Shown: positions 9,469 to 17,589 of the stretch, piece after piece | How the letters are laid out: every line of letters starts with the position of its first letter | Position numbering within the stretch: the stretch's first letter is position 1 | Assembly: GCA_903827245.1 (NCBI GenBank) | Contig: CAIKHO010000069.1 | Span: 1 to 58,495 of the forward strand | DNA: 58,495 nucleotides | Direction of reading: 5' to 3' | DNA from: an uncultured Opitutia bacterium | GTDB taxonomy: Bacteria > Verrucomicrobiota > Verrucomicrobiia > Opitutales > Opitutaceae | The notes under the pieces: model-generated | Seen by the model: only the letters and a program-made list of their open reading frames with translations | What the model was told of the DNA's origin: nothing | Databases searched by the model: none | Program-made: the position numbers and the translations under genes

Positions 9469-9517
9469 GTTACATTTTGCAGGTCCCCTTACCCCCAACA
9501 GCCACCGTCCTTCGCTC

Positions 9518-10045
9518 ATGAGCAAATATACGCTGCAAATCAACGGGCAGTCCCACTCCGTGGACGTGACCCCCGACACCCCGCTTCTCTGGGTGTTGCG
9601 CGATCATCTCGGCCTTGTCGGCACCAAGTTTGGCTGTGGCATCGGCCAATGCGGCGCCTGCACCGTCCACCTTAACGGTGTTCCGACCCGCGGCTGCATG
9701 ACCCCGGTCTCCACGGTCGGCCGCAAGCAGGTCACCACGATCGAGGGCCTTTCCACCGACGGTTCCCACCCGCTACAAAAGGCCTGGTGCGAACTCGACG
9801 TTGCCCAATGCGGTTATTGCCAGGCCGGCCAGATCATGACCGCCGCCGCGCTGCTCAAGGAAAATCCCAAGCCCACGGACCAGGACATCGACGACGCGAT
9901 GAACGGCAACCTCTGCCGTTGCGCGACCTACCTACGCATCCGCGCCGGAATCAAGTACGCCGCCGGCGTCACGAGCAGCGACAACAACTCCCATATCACC
10001 GGTGGCGGCGCGACCGTTGCCTCAATCCAGGAGGCCATCAAATGA
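9518..10045 (+). CDS. iorA: Isoquinoline 1-oxidoreductase-type small subunit, two [2Fe-2S] clusters
   Basis: Electron-transfer subunit of a molybdenum hydroxylase. The 175 residues hold a plant-type ferredoxin domain with Cys40, Cys45, Cys48 and Cys60 ([14 protein letters not shown] then GCM) and a helical second domain with Cys98, Cys101, Cys133 and Cys135 ([15 protein letters not shown]). These are exactly the eight cluster ligands of the IorA/xanthine-dehydrogenase small-subunit family. The start [10 protein letters not shown] is preferred over ATG 9449. Its stop overlaps the iorB start (ATGA at 10042), so the two are translationally coupled. No FAD subunit is encoded nearby, as expected for the two-subunit Ior type. 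It carries no signal and may be exported together with the Tat-targeted partner. Confidence 0.9.
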   Translation: MSKYTLQINGQSHSVDVTPDTPLLWVLRDHLGLVGTKFGCGIGQCGACTVHLNGVPTRGCMTPVSTVGRKQVTTIEGLSTDGSHPLQKAWCELDVAQCGYCQAGQIMTAAALLKENPKPTDQDIDDAMNGNLCRCATYLRIRAGIKYAAGVTSSDNNSHITGGGATVASIQEAIK

Positions 10046-12267
10046 GCACGCCCACGCTTTCCCGCCCGATTGATCGCCGCGATTTCCTCAAGCTGTCGGG
10101 GCTTGCCGGCGGCGGCCTCGTGCTTGGCTTCTATCTCAAGTCGGCCGGCGCCTCGTCGGCCGCGGACATCGTCAAGCCGGCTGCCGGATCGGAATTCCGG
10201 CCCAACGCCTTCATCCGGATTGCGCCCAATGGCGTGGTCACCCTCGTCTCGAAGCAGCCTGAGATCGGCCAGGGCATCAAGACGTCCCTGCCCATGATCA
10301 TTGCCGAGGAGCTGGAAGTCAGCTGGAAGGACGTCGTTGTTGTCCAAGGCGATCTTGATCCCGCTTACGGCAGCCAGAGCGCCGGCGGCAGCCGCTCGAC
10401 TCCCACCAATTACAACGATTTCCACAAGCTCGGCGCGACCGCGCGGACAATGCTCATCGACGCCGCCGCGCAGACTTGGGGCGTGCCCGCCGCCGAGTGC
10501 ACGGCCGCCGCCACCGCGGTTCACCATGCCGCCAGCAACCGCACCCTTTCGTACGGCGAACTGGTCGCCAAGGCTTCCACCCTTCCCGTACCGGCCACCG
10601 TGAAGCTCAAGGAGCCGAAGGACTATAAGCTCCTAGGAACCCGCATCACCGGCGTGGACAACCCGAAGATCGTGACGGGCCAGCCGCTCTTCGGCATCGA
10701 CACGCGTCTGCCCGGCATGCTGTACGCGGTGTATGAGAAATGCCCGGTGTTCGGCGGCAAGGTGGTCAGCGCCAATCTGGACACGATCAAGGCTCTCCCC
10801 GGCGTTAAGGACGCCTTTATAATCGAGGGCACCTCGAATCTCACCGGCTTGCTGCCCGGCGTGGCCATTGTCGCCGACTCGACCTGGGCGGCCTATAGCG
10901 CGCGGAAGCAGCTCAAGGTCACGTGGGACGAGGGCAAATTCGCCAACGACAGCTGGGACACCTTCAGCACCAAGGCGGCGGAGATGGGCAAGAATGCCGG
11001 CGCCACGGTGATCTACAAGGAGGGCGACGTGGATGCCGCCCTCGCCGGCGCCGCCAAGACGATTGAGGCCGCCTACAGCTATCCTTTCATCTCGCATGCC
11101 AGCATCGAGCCGCAGAACTGCACCGCCCTCTTCAAGGATGGCGCCTTCGAGCTCTGGGCGCCGTCCCAGAACCCGGGTGGCGGCCAGGGAGCAGTCGTCA
11201 GCCAGTTCGGCGTGCCAAAGGAGAAGGTCACGGTCCATCTCACCCGCAGCGGCGGCGGCTTCGGCCGGCGCCTGAGCAACGACTACATTCTCGAGGCCGC
11301 GGCCATTGCCCAAAAGGTCAACGGCACTCCGGTGAAACTCACGTGGAGCCGCGAGGATGACCTTCACCACGATCACTTCCGCCCGGGTGGCTTTCACTTC
11401 CTGAAGGGCGGCCTCGATGCCGCGGGCAAGGTGGTCGGCTGGAAAAACCACTTTGTCACGTTCGCCACGAAAGCCGCGGGGCGCGGTGATGACACCGCGG
11501 TGACGCTGCGCCCGGTGAGCGGCCTCGATGTCGAGCAGTTCCCGGCCAAGTTCCTCGCCAACTACCGCGGGGAACAGTCGTTGATCGAGTGCAACGTGCC
11601 GACTGGTCCGTGGCGCGCGCCCAACAACAACGTGTTCTCGTTCGTCATGCAGAGTTTCATCGACGAACTCGCCCACGCGGCGGGCCGTGACCCAGTCGAG
11701 TTCCGGCTGGAACTTCTCTCCCAGAAGCTGGGCGGCGCTTATGACGCCAAGCGCATGACTGGAGTCGTGAAGCTCGTGGCCGAAAAGGCCGGCTGGAATC
11801 CCAAGAAGTTCCCACGCGGCCAAGGCCAGGGCATATCGTTCCACTTCAGCCACAGCGGCTACATCGCGCAGGTGGCGGAAGTCACCATCTCGCAGGACGG
11901 CCAGCTCAAGGTCGACCGCTTCGTTTGTGCCTGCGACATCGGGGCGCAGATCGTCAACCTGAGTGGCGCCGAGAACCAGGTCCAGGGCAGCATCGTCGAT
12001 GGCATCGGCGCGGCGGTCTTCCAGGAACTCACCATTGAGCGCGGCCGGATGACGCAGAACAACTTCAACGACTACCCGATGATCCGCATGCCGGATGCGC
12101 CGGCCAAGATCGAGGTTCACTTCCTCACCACGAACAACCCGACGACGGGCCTGGGCGAGCCCTGCATCCCGCCGGTCGCCCCGGCGCTGGGCAACGCGAT
12201 CTTTGCCGCCTGCGGCAAACGGGTCCGGCAGTTCCCGCTCTCACGCGCGGATCTGCGCTGGACCTGA
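10042..12267 (+). CDS. iorB: Isoquinoline 1-oxidoreductase-type molybdopterin-binding large subunit
   Basis: Catalytic subunit hydroxylating an aldehyde or N-heterocycle at a molybdenum-cytosine-dinucleotide cofactor. The N terminus [20 protein letters not shown] (residues 10-29) is a twin-arginine signal with RR at 12-13, so the folded complex is probably exported to the periplasm. Two tandem Ald_Xan_dh_C2-like halves follow. [23 protein letters not shown] and the C-terminal [18 protein letters not shown], which carries the expected catalytic Glu, mark the cofactor-binding family. The length of 741 is normal. It starts within the iorA stop and is followed by a strong terminator. A cytochrome c gene lies 0.8 kb downstream and is a plausible electron acceptor. 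The substrate cannot be read from sequence. Confidence 0.88.
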   Translation: MSTPTLSRPIDRRDFLKLSGLAGGGLVLGFYLKSAGASSAADIVKPAAGSEFRPNAFIRIAPNGVVTLVSKQPEIGQGIKTSLPMIIAEELEVSWKDVVVVQGDLDPAYGSQSAGGSRSTPTNYNDFHKLGATARTMLIDAAAQTWGVPAAECTAAATAVHHAASNRTLSYGELVAKASTLPVPATVKLKEPKDYKLLGTRITGVDNPKIVTGQPLFGIDTRLPGMLYAVYEKCPVFGGKVVSANLDTIKALPGVKDAFIIEGTSNLTGLLPGVAIVADSTWAAYSARKQLKVTWDEGKFANDSWDTFSTKAAEMGKNAGATVIYKEGDVDAALAGAAKTIEAAYSYPFISHASIEPQNCTALFKDGAFELWAPSQNPGGGQGAVVSQFGVPKEKVTVHLTRSGGGFGRRLSNDYILEAAAIAQKVNGTPVKLTWSREDDLHHDHFRPGGFHFLKGGLDAAGKVVGWKNHFVTFATKAAGRGDDTAVTLRPVSGLDVEQFPAKFLANYRGEQSLIECNVPTGPWRAPNNNVFSFVMQSFIDELAHAAGRDPVEFRLELLSQKLGGAYDAKRMTGVVKLVAEKAGWNPKKFPRGQGQGISFHFSHSGYIAQVAEVTISQDGQLKVDRFVCACDIGAQIVNLSGAENQVQGSIVDGIGAAVFQELTIERGRMTQNNFNDYPMIRMPDAPAKIEVHFLTTNNPTTGLGEPCIPPVAPALGNAIFAACGKRVRQFPLSRADLRWT

Positions 12268-12291
12268 GCGATCCACCGGGCGAACCCCTCG

Positions 12292-12330
12292 CGCCGCGCC
12301 ACCGTTGACCGGGGCGCGGCGTTTTTATTC
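12292..12330 (+). terminator. Rho-independent terminator of iorAB
   Basis: CGCCGCGCC (12292-12300) pairs perfectly with GGCGCGGCG (12313-12321) around a 12-nt loop and is followed at once by TTTTTATT. The next start codon, at 12334, lies only a few bases beyond the T-tract. Confidence 0.85.
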
Positions 12331-12333
12331 CCC

Positions 12334-12825
12334 ATGCTGCGCTCTCGACGCGACTACCTCCTGCGCATCATCGACGAGGTGGGCGAGTTCCTCGCCCGCG
12401 CGGTATTCAAGCGCAAGGCCGGCCGTGAACAGGAGTCATTTCAGTCCATCGTGCAGGCGTGCGAGCGCCTGTTCGGCCTCGAGGCCGACGCGCTCTTCCA
12501 GTTCGATCCCGACCAGCATTTTGCCATGCTGACGAAGGGGTCAGAGCCCGACCAGGCGTGTGCCCAGGTCCTGCTCTATGCTGCACTGAACTTGGAAGCC
12601 GGCCGCAACTATGCCGCGCTGAAAAGGCCCGAGCTCGCCCGGGTTTCATTCCTTAACGCTCTCCGATTCACTCTGCGCGCCCGCGTTGCCTTTCCCACCG
12701 GGACACCGTCCGCCTATGCCCCGGACGTACCGACACTCCTCGCCTTGCTCACCGACCAGCCACTGGATGATGAAACGGCCGAGCTACTGCGTCAGACCGC
12801 GGCTATGGGGCCATCCGCCGGCTAA
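12334..12825 (+). CDS. Hypothetical cytoplasmic protein, 163 residues
   Basis: Not confidently recognised. It is a mostly helical, soluble 163-residue protein (MLRSRRDYLLRIIDEVGEFL at the start, then CERLFGLEADALFQFD and ALRFTLRARVAFP). Helical content and length are loosely reminiscent of the DUF6483 family, but that is only an impression. There is no signal peptide, membrane segment or catalytic motif. It begins immediately after the iorAB terminator, so its expression must come from read-through or from a promoter inside the hairpin region. Codon use is like its neighbours. Confidence 0.6.
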   Translation: MLRSRRDYLLRIIDEVGEFLARAVFKRKAGREQESFQSIVQACERLFGLEADALFQFDPDQHFAMLTKGSEPDQACAQVLLYAALNLEAGRNYAALKRPELARVSFLNALRFTLRARVAFPTGTPSAYAPDVPTLLALLTDQPLDDETAELLRQTAAMGPSAG

Positions 12826-12926
12826 GGCCGTTGGAATAAGGAGGACCGCGGCCGTCCGGGCGCGGTACGGCCTGCGCGTGGTTCAATCCGCGGCACGGCA
12901 AAACAGACCTTCAATGGGCGGCGGGT

Positions 12927-12959
12927 CCGGGCTTAGCCCGGGCAGGTTACGTGACCTGC
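12927..12959. repeat. Two adjacent short palindromes
   Basis: CCGGGCTTAGCCCGG (12927-12941) is followed directly by GCAGGTTACGTGACCTGC (12942-12959, one mismatch). They lie in the 225-base gap between the hypothetical gene and the cytochrome c gene. They could form stacked hairpins, and the second could be a dyad operator. Nothing else is seen in this gap. Confidence 0.45.
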
Positions 12960-13050
12960 AATACGCTCCTTCATCCCCACGGACGGAAGCCGGCCGCCGG
13001 ACCATCAGCAGGATTGCAAATTCGCTCCCAGCAATGGCATTAATTCAAAA

Positions 13051-13452
13051 ATGAAACCCTTCCTGCTCCTTGTTCTCCTCGCCGCGCCCGCCGCGGCTGC
13101 GCCGCGCTCGGTGTGGGAAGGGGTTTATTCGAGCGAGCAGGCCGGTCGCGGCCAGAAGGCCTATGCGACCGAATGCGCCCGCTGCCATGGCGAAGATCTT
13201 CTCGGGGACCCGGATTCCCCGCCGCTGATCAAGGAGGACTTTCTCAAGAAGTGGAACGGGAAGTCGGTCGGCAAGCTTGTCGAGCAGACCAGAAAAACGA
13301 TGCCATCGGACACCCCCGGCCGGTTGAACCGCCAGCTCTCGACCGACATCGTTACCTATCTCCTCAGCGTGAATGGCTTTCCCGCGGGACAGGGCGAGCT
13401 CGTTTACGACCTCAGCCTGCTAAATCAAATCGGCATCGAGTCGAAAAAGTGA
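13051..13452 (+). CDS. Secreted class I cytochrome c
   Basis: Periplasmic single-haem electron carrier. The 133-residue precursor has a signal peptide (MKPFLLLVLLAAPAAAAP), one haem-attachment motif CARCH at residues 42-46 within YATECARCHGEDLLG, and a likely axial Met84 in RKTMPSDTPG. Terminal helix NRQLSTDIVTYLLSVNGFP is typical of the cbb3/quinohaemoprotein-type c domains. It lies downstream of iorAB in the same direction but is separated from it by a terminator and another gene. Acceptance of electrons from the Ior complex is therefore possible but inferred. Confidence 0.88.
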   Translation: MKPFLLLVLLAAPAAAAPRSVWEGVYSSEQAGRGQKAYATECARCHGEDLLGDPDSPPLIKEDFLKKWNGKSVGKLVEQTRKTMPSDTPGRLNRQLSTDIVTYLLSVNGFPAGQGELVYDLSLLNQIGIESKK

Positions 13453-13587
13453 CGGTGCGGGCCTCGGGCTTCGCTGGTTCGGCCGGGCGCCCGACCCGCG
13501 GTCACTGCTACTTTCGCCAAGATCGTGCCGCGTAGGCCGCAAACACCGTTTTGCGCAGACAGGACGAAACCGGGTTGGCTGCGTTTG

Positions 13588-13641
13588 TAATCCCGGCTTC
13601 AGCCGGAAGGTTTTTCAGATTTCGGCTGAAGCCGGGACTAC
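13588..13641. repeat. REP-like palindrome (CCCGGCTTCAGCCG family)
   Basis: Arms of about 18 nt (13588-13605 and 13623-13640), identical except for one position, framed by GTARTCCCGGC, with a 17-nt loop. It lies between the convergent cytochrome c and polymerase genes. It may act as a bidirectional terminator. The 239-base gap holds nothing else. Confidence 0.6.
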
Positions 13642-13691
13642 GAACAATCGTCATTTCCCAGGCGTGCGCGTCCAACGGGCATGATCCTGTG

Positions 13692-15887
13692 CTACAGTAA
13701 TTCCCCTTGTCCGTCCCCTGGCGGCTTCACGCCGAGAAACGTGCCGTACCGTTGCAGCCAGTCGTCGAGCTTGTCGGTGTAATAGACCGGATCATAAGGC
13801 GCAGCGCCCGGATCGTAGAGCACGACCGGACGCGCGCGCTGCCAGTCACTCGTCTTTCCCTTCGCCTTGGCCGTGATGTAGTAGCTGACCCGGTCACCCA
13901 TCCGCGGGCGCGGCGTGAGCAGCAAGGCAACTTCGGCCGCCGCACGGCGCGGCTTGCCGCCCTCGGCCATGTTTCGTTCATAGGCGTCGGGATTCTGGCT
14001 GAGGGTCTCGCTCTTCGCCAGTTCGTTCACCGGCACTTCCCGCGTCGCGAGACGTTTCCGGTAGTCTTCAATCAACGGCACGGGCGATGCCTCGATCGCG
14101 CCGAGGAGGAACCGGATGAGCTGGTCACTCAGCCTCTTCAGGTAGGGCTCGATGCCGCGCGAGCGGAGCGCACTGCCGCGCAGCGTGATTTTTTTCCCGT
14201 CGTACAGCGCATAATTCTTCGCCTTGTAACAGAACATCGCCGCGTAGCGTCCGTCGTACTCGAGCTCGATGCCGGGCGGCAGAATCGTCGCAACCAGCGC
14301 GAGCAGCGCATCGGGCTCGTTGAAATATTTCTCCGACGAGAGGTAGATCCCGTCCGTGTCGGCCTCCAGGATGGTGCAGCCGTGCCGCGCAAACTCGTCG
14401 ATCAGGGTCTGCAGCAACTCCCGCCCGCGGCGCGTCACCTCGGCCGCGAGTTCGCCGTCGCCGAAGCGGGCACCGGAAAAGCCCAGATAGCCGTAGAACG
14501 AGTTGATCAGGATCTTGAAGCTCGCCTGCCGCGCCTGCGCCTCGGCCCGTTCGTCCTCCGTCGCACCCGACCGGGCGAGCTGCTTGAACTTGAGCCGGTA
14601 CTCGCGAAGCGACTTGAGCAGCGGGATGAAGACACCGAGCGGGTCATTCCGCGGGTTGCGCCCAATGGCCAGCAGCAGGCTCGGGTAGAGCGACGCGACG
14701 TCGAAATGCAGCACATGGCGGAAGACCCCTTCCTGAAAGCTGCGCGTATATCCGCCCTCAAACGGCTTGATCTCGGGCGGCACCGGGCACGCGTGGCGCG
14801 CGTGGTAATATTCCTCGAGGAACAGCAGGTCGATCTTGCTCGTGGTGCCGCGCAGGGTCGCCTCCTGCAACATGGTCGGGAAGGTGCGGGTCTGCTCGAA
14901 ATAGGTCGGCAGCAGCAGGTCCGCGATGCCCTGTGTCTCCCGCAAGTCATCCGCGAGGTAGGCGAGGAATTTGCCCCGCTCATGCTGGTAGGCATCAAAG
15001 ATCTTATTGCCCGCAAGGTAGGTCCGCTCGTCGCTCTCCTCCTCCGTAATGCCGAAGTAAACCGCCACATCCTTCAGGCCGTAGGCGGTCAGCTCGCGTG
15101 TCGTGATATCGTAGAGCTGCACCAGGAGATAGGTGTCAATGACGGCGCGGCCCGGCAGGTCGCAGCGCGGAAAATCGATCCACCGCTCGGCCACTTTCAG
15201 GCGGCTGTTGCGAAACGTGGCTTTCTGGCCGAAACGCCCCCAGGCGCACGGCACCTTGTGCAGCCGGCAGCGCTGGCGCAGGTAATCGAGGTCGAACTTG
15301 AAGAGATTGTGCCCCTCGATCACGTCGGGATCCTCGGCGTGCAGCGCCGTGTTCAACGACTCCAGCAGTTGCTTCTCCGCCGCGTCGGTCAGTTCCTCCA
15401 GCACGAGCAGCTGGTTGCGGCCGTTGAAGCGCAGGCCGATCGCCAGCACGCGGTCGCCCGGCCGCGTGGCGTCGCTGAAGCTGCCGTCCACCGAGCCGGT
15501 CTCGATGTCGAGCTGGCACCGGCGAAGCTGCGTGAAACCCAGCCCGCGGTAAAGCCGCTCCCGCCGCTGCAGGAGGTACTGGCTTTCCAGGGGCCGGATG
15601 CCGTCGACGCCACCGCCCTCCCGGCCGAGTTTGAGCAGCGCCTCGTAGGCCGTAAAATCCTGCGCGTGTGCGAGCCGCCGGAACGCTCCCTCCCCTTTCA
15701 AATCCTCGATGGTCAACCCCGTCAGCTGCTCGACAACCGGCACGTCACCAAGCCACGCGAAGGGGCGCAGCATGTCCGTGCGCTCCTCACGGCCACCGCC
15801 CGCCGTGACCACGGAAAGATGAACGCCCCCGTCGTCATCCACCCAAAGGCCGCAGAGCGCACCGGAGCTGAGGTTGGGGGCGGACAT
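13692..15887 (-). CDS. DNA polymerase, family B (short PolB)
   Basis: Template-directed DNA synthesis with 3'-5' proofreading, probably in repair or translesion replication as for bacterial Pol II. The 731 residues carry the exonuclease motifs QLDIETG (Asp127, Glu129) and GHNLFKFDLDYLRQRC. The polymerase motifs are HFDVASLYPSLLL (region II), KILINSFYGYLGF (region III) and EADTDGIYLS (region I, Asp510 and Asp512). All catalytic acids are present. It is somewhat shorter than E. coli Pol II (783), with a distinctive N-terminal region of about 110 residues. The gene is single, convergent with the cytochrome c gene and followed by a palindrome. Confidence 0.88.
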   Translation of the reverse strand: MSAPNLSSGALCGLWVDDDGGVHLSVVTAGGGREERTDMLRPFAWLGDVPVVEQLTGLTIEDLKGEGAFRRLAHAQDFTAYEALLKLGREGGGVDGIRPLESQYLLQRRERLYRGLGFTQLRRCQLDIETGSVDGSFSDATRPGDRVLAIGLRFNGRNQLLVLEELTDAAEKQLLESLNTALHAEDPDVIEGHNLFKFDLDYLRQRCRLHKVPCAWGRFGQKATFRNSRLKVAERWIDFPRCDLPGRAVIDTYLLVQLYDITTRELTAYGLKDVAVYFGITEEESDERTYLAGNKIFDAYQHERGKFLAYLADDLRETQGIADLLLPTYFEQTRTFPTMLQEATLRGTTSKIDLLFLEEYYHARHACPVPPEIKPFEGGYTRSFQEGVFRHVLHFDVASLYPSLLLAIGRNPRNDPLGVFIPLLKSLREYRLKFKQLARSGATEDERAEAQARQASFKILINSFYGYLGFSGARFGDGELAAEVTRRGRELLQTLIDEFARHGCTILEADTDGIYLSSEKYFNEPDALLALVATILPPGIELEYDGRYAAMFCYKAKNYALYDGKKITLRGSALRSRGIEPYLKRLSDQLIRFLLGAIEASPVPLIEDYRKRLATREVPVNELAKSETLSQNPDAYERNMAEGGKPRRAAAEVALLLTPRPRMGDRVSYYITAKAKGKTSDWQRARPVVLYDPGAAPYDPVYYTDKLDDWLQRYGTFLGVKPPGDGQGELL

Positions 15888-15968
15888 TCGGGGCTGGGAT
15901 ACATCCGGCCGGTTTGCGGGCTGAACCGGATACCGGTCTTTCGCTGCACAGGACCCGGCCCGCGCCCC

Positions 15969-16316
15969 TTAGAAGGGCTTAACGTAAACCATCGCCAGCG
16001 CCGTCGCCGTCAGCGCGAGGCTGAGGATGATCCAGAGGCGGGCCTTTTCGCGCTGCCGGTAGGCGACACCGCCAAAGGCCGACAGGCCCAGCCAGCAGAC
16101 GATCTTCACGTAAGCCCAGCCACCGGTGAAATGAAACACGCCCTGCCACAGGCGGATGCCAGTCAGGACAACGAGGAGACTCGCAATGCCGCTCCACATG
16201 AGGGCACTCTTGCGCGTCTCGGGCGCCCCGGCACAGGCATAGAAGACCGTTCCCACCAGCGCGATGGCGGAGAAAACATGGATGATATGAAGCGAATTTA
16301 GTTCCTGGGGATTCAT
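15969..16316 (-). CDS. Small integral membrane protein, four predicted helices
   Basis: Unknown function. The 115-residue protein MNPQELNSLHIIHVFSAIAL has four hydrophobic segments (about residues 8-28, 36-58, 65-85 and 92-112) joined by short charged loops, and conserved-looking His10 and His13 near the N terminus. The layout recalls small SirB2-like or cytochrome-b-like membrane proteins, but no family is claimed. The start at 16316 is chosen over 16367 because the extra 17 residues are basic and uninformative. It is on the same strand as the polymerase gene, about 80 bases upstream of it. Confidence 0.6.
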   Translation of the reverse strand: MNPQELNSLHIIHVFSAIALVGTVFYACAGAPETRKSALMWSGIASLLVVLTGIRLWQGVFHFTGGWAYVKIVCWLGLSAFGGVAYRQREKARLWIILSLALTATALAMVYVKPF

Positions 16317-16367
16317 GAAAATGACGGATGTCCGCGTACCTTTTCCTTCTCGCCCGATTTTTGCCAT

Positions 16368-16832
16368 CCGTGGCGCACCACCCCGCGGATAATCAGGAGA
16401 AAAAGAACGGAAAAAATCAAAGTAACACCCCGCCTGTGCCGTGCGCTAAAAAGGCTCAAGACCTTTTTATGTTAAGGTGGGCGCCTCCTCCGTAGCGTCT
16501 GCTTTCCGATTTACGGCCTAGCATCTTCCGCGGCGGGTTCAGCTCCCGTAATAATTTCAAGGCAAAGAGCAGTTATTAAAGCACCTCGAACACTGCAGGG
16601 TGTCGGGTCAGACGGTAAGTCGCGCCCCGCCCCCGTCAAACGCGAATCCATGAAACCATGGGCCGGGATTATCCTTGATTCTGTCCCGCCGTGAAGCCGC
16701 TCATCGCGTCCCCGGCTGGGCCCATTGTCCGCTACCGCTGGGGCGGCGACCGCCCGGTCGCTGGCGCTACGCGACCGGGAGGTCGCGTCTCCATCAGATA
16801 AATTTGTCCGGCAGGCCTGGCCACGCCCGTCC
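16368..16832. other. Intergenic region between divergent or uncoupled units
   Basis: About 465 bases with no convincing gene. A weak hairpin AAAAAGG/CCTTTTT lies at 16448-16468, and a 16-nt-arm palindrome at 16746-16786 (listed separately). The AT-rich part around 16380-16450 probably holds the promoter of the small membrane protein gene. Confidence 0.4.
16746..16786. repeat. Palindrome with 16-nt arms (GGTCGC family)
   Basis: Arms 16746-16761 and 16771-16786 are complementary with one mismatch, with a 9-nt loop. Each arm is itself partly palindromic (GCGACC...GGTCGC). It lies downstream of the DUF2017-like gene and may serve as its terminator. Confidence 0.55.
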
Positions 16833-17297
16833 TCACGAATCGATGATCGACGAATCCAGGTGCTGGATGATGACTTCCTGGATCGTCGCCAGAAACACGT
16901 AGCTCATGAAGGCCTTCCGCACGGTTTCCTCCAGCGCCGTGAGTTCCACCTCGCCGCTTTCCAGCGCCTCGTCGGTCAGGCCGGGCAGAAATCTCCCCCG
17001 CAGCCGCAGTCGCAGCGCCGAGCACGCGCGCACGATGGCTTCCGCGTTTTTCTCGGTGAAGCTGATCCAGCCGGTCGCGAAAAAATTACTGTCGAACAGC
17101 GCGAGCAGGGCGCCGACATCCTTGTTCTGCCCCGCCAGCAGCTCCCCGCTCCACGCATCGCGGAATTCGCCCTCGATCTCCTTCATCGCGAGCGGCGCGG
17201 CCAGGCCGTCCTGCAGCGAATCGGCCGCCGCCTTGATGACATCCAGCAACGGGGCGACGCTCGGCAGCTCCAGTTTTACTTCAACGCGCTTCTCCAT
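16833..17297 (-). CDS. DUF2017-like protein coupled to clpS
   Basis: A 154-residue soluble helical protein starting MEKRVEVKLELPSVAPLLDV. FTEKNAEAIVRACSALRLRL and FMSYVFLATIQEVIIQHL are reminiscent of DUF2017, a family often encoded next to clpS in Actinobacteria. The start codon lies inside the 3' end of clpS (about 17 bases of overlap), which indicates translational coupling in the order proS-clpS-this gene. The role is unknown; context suggests a partner of ClpS or of Clp-dependent turnover. The family assignment is tentative. Confidence 0.6.
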   Translation of the reverse strand: MEKRVEVKLELPSVAPLLDVIKAAADSLQDGLAAPLAMKEIEGEFRDAWSGELLAGQNKDVGALLALFDSNFFATGWISFTEKNAEAIVRACSALRLRLRGRFLPGLTDEALESGEVELTALEETVRKAFMSYVFLATIQEVIIQHLDSSIIDS

Positions 17298-17589
17298 CGG
17301 ATTCGAGCACGGCCGTGAGATGCCACTGTTGCAGGGTGAACGCGTAGGCCTCGGCCTTTTCCCGCAGGCCCGTCCAGACCACGGAACGGCCCTGCTCATG
17401 CACCTCGAGCATGTGCCGCCGGGCCTTGGTCTCATCGAAACCGAGGACCTTTTTGAAAACCATGACCACGTAGGACATCAGGTTCACGGGATCGTTCAGC
17501 ACCACCACGTGCCACACGCCCTCAAGGGCCAACTCGGTTGCACCCTGGGGCGATGGAGCGGACTGGGGATTGGATTGCGCCACGATCAT
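17281..17589 (-). CDS. clpS: ATP-dependent Clp protease adaptor ClpS
   Basis: Adaptor delivering N-degron substrates to ClpA/ClpC-ClpP. The 102 residues include a flexible Ser/Pro/Gln-rich N-terminal extension and then the ClpS core: WHVVVLNDPVNLMSYVVMVF, RRHMLEVHEQGRSVVWTG and REKAEAYAFTLQQWHLTAVL. The family substrate-pocket residues (NDPVN, MLEVH) are recognisable. The start ATG overlaps the proS stop (ATGA at 17586-17589). Pairing of clpS with proS is unusual; the downstream DUF2017-like partner is not. Confidence 0.9.
   Translation of the reverse strand: MIVAQSNPQSAPSPQGATELALEGVWHVVVLNDPVNLMSYVVMVFKKVLGFDETKARRHMLEVHEQGRSVVWTGLREKAEAYAFTLQQWHLTAVLESDGEAR

Noticed and set aside
12870-12900. 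GGTTCAATCC motif resembling a tRNA T-loop
   Set aside because: No acceptor, D or anticodon arms can be folded around it.
13707-16301. Plus-strand open frame of 864 codons opposite the polymerase gene
   Set aside because: It has no motifs and an Arg/Pro/Gly-biased composition typical of an antisense frame in GC-rich DNA; the minus strand carries all PolB motifs.
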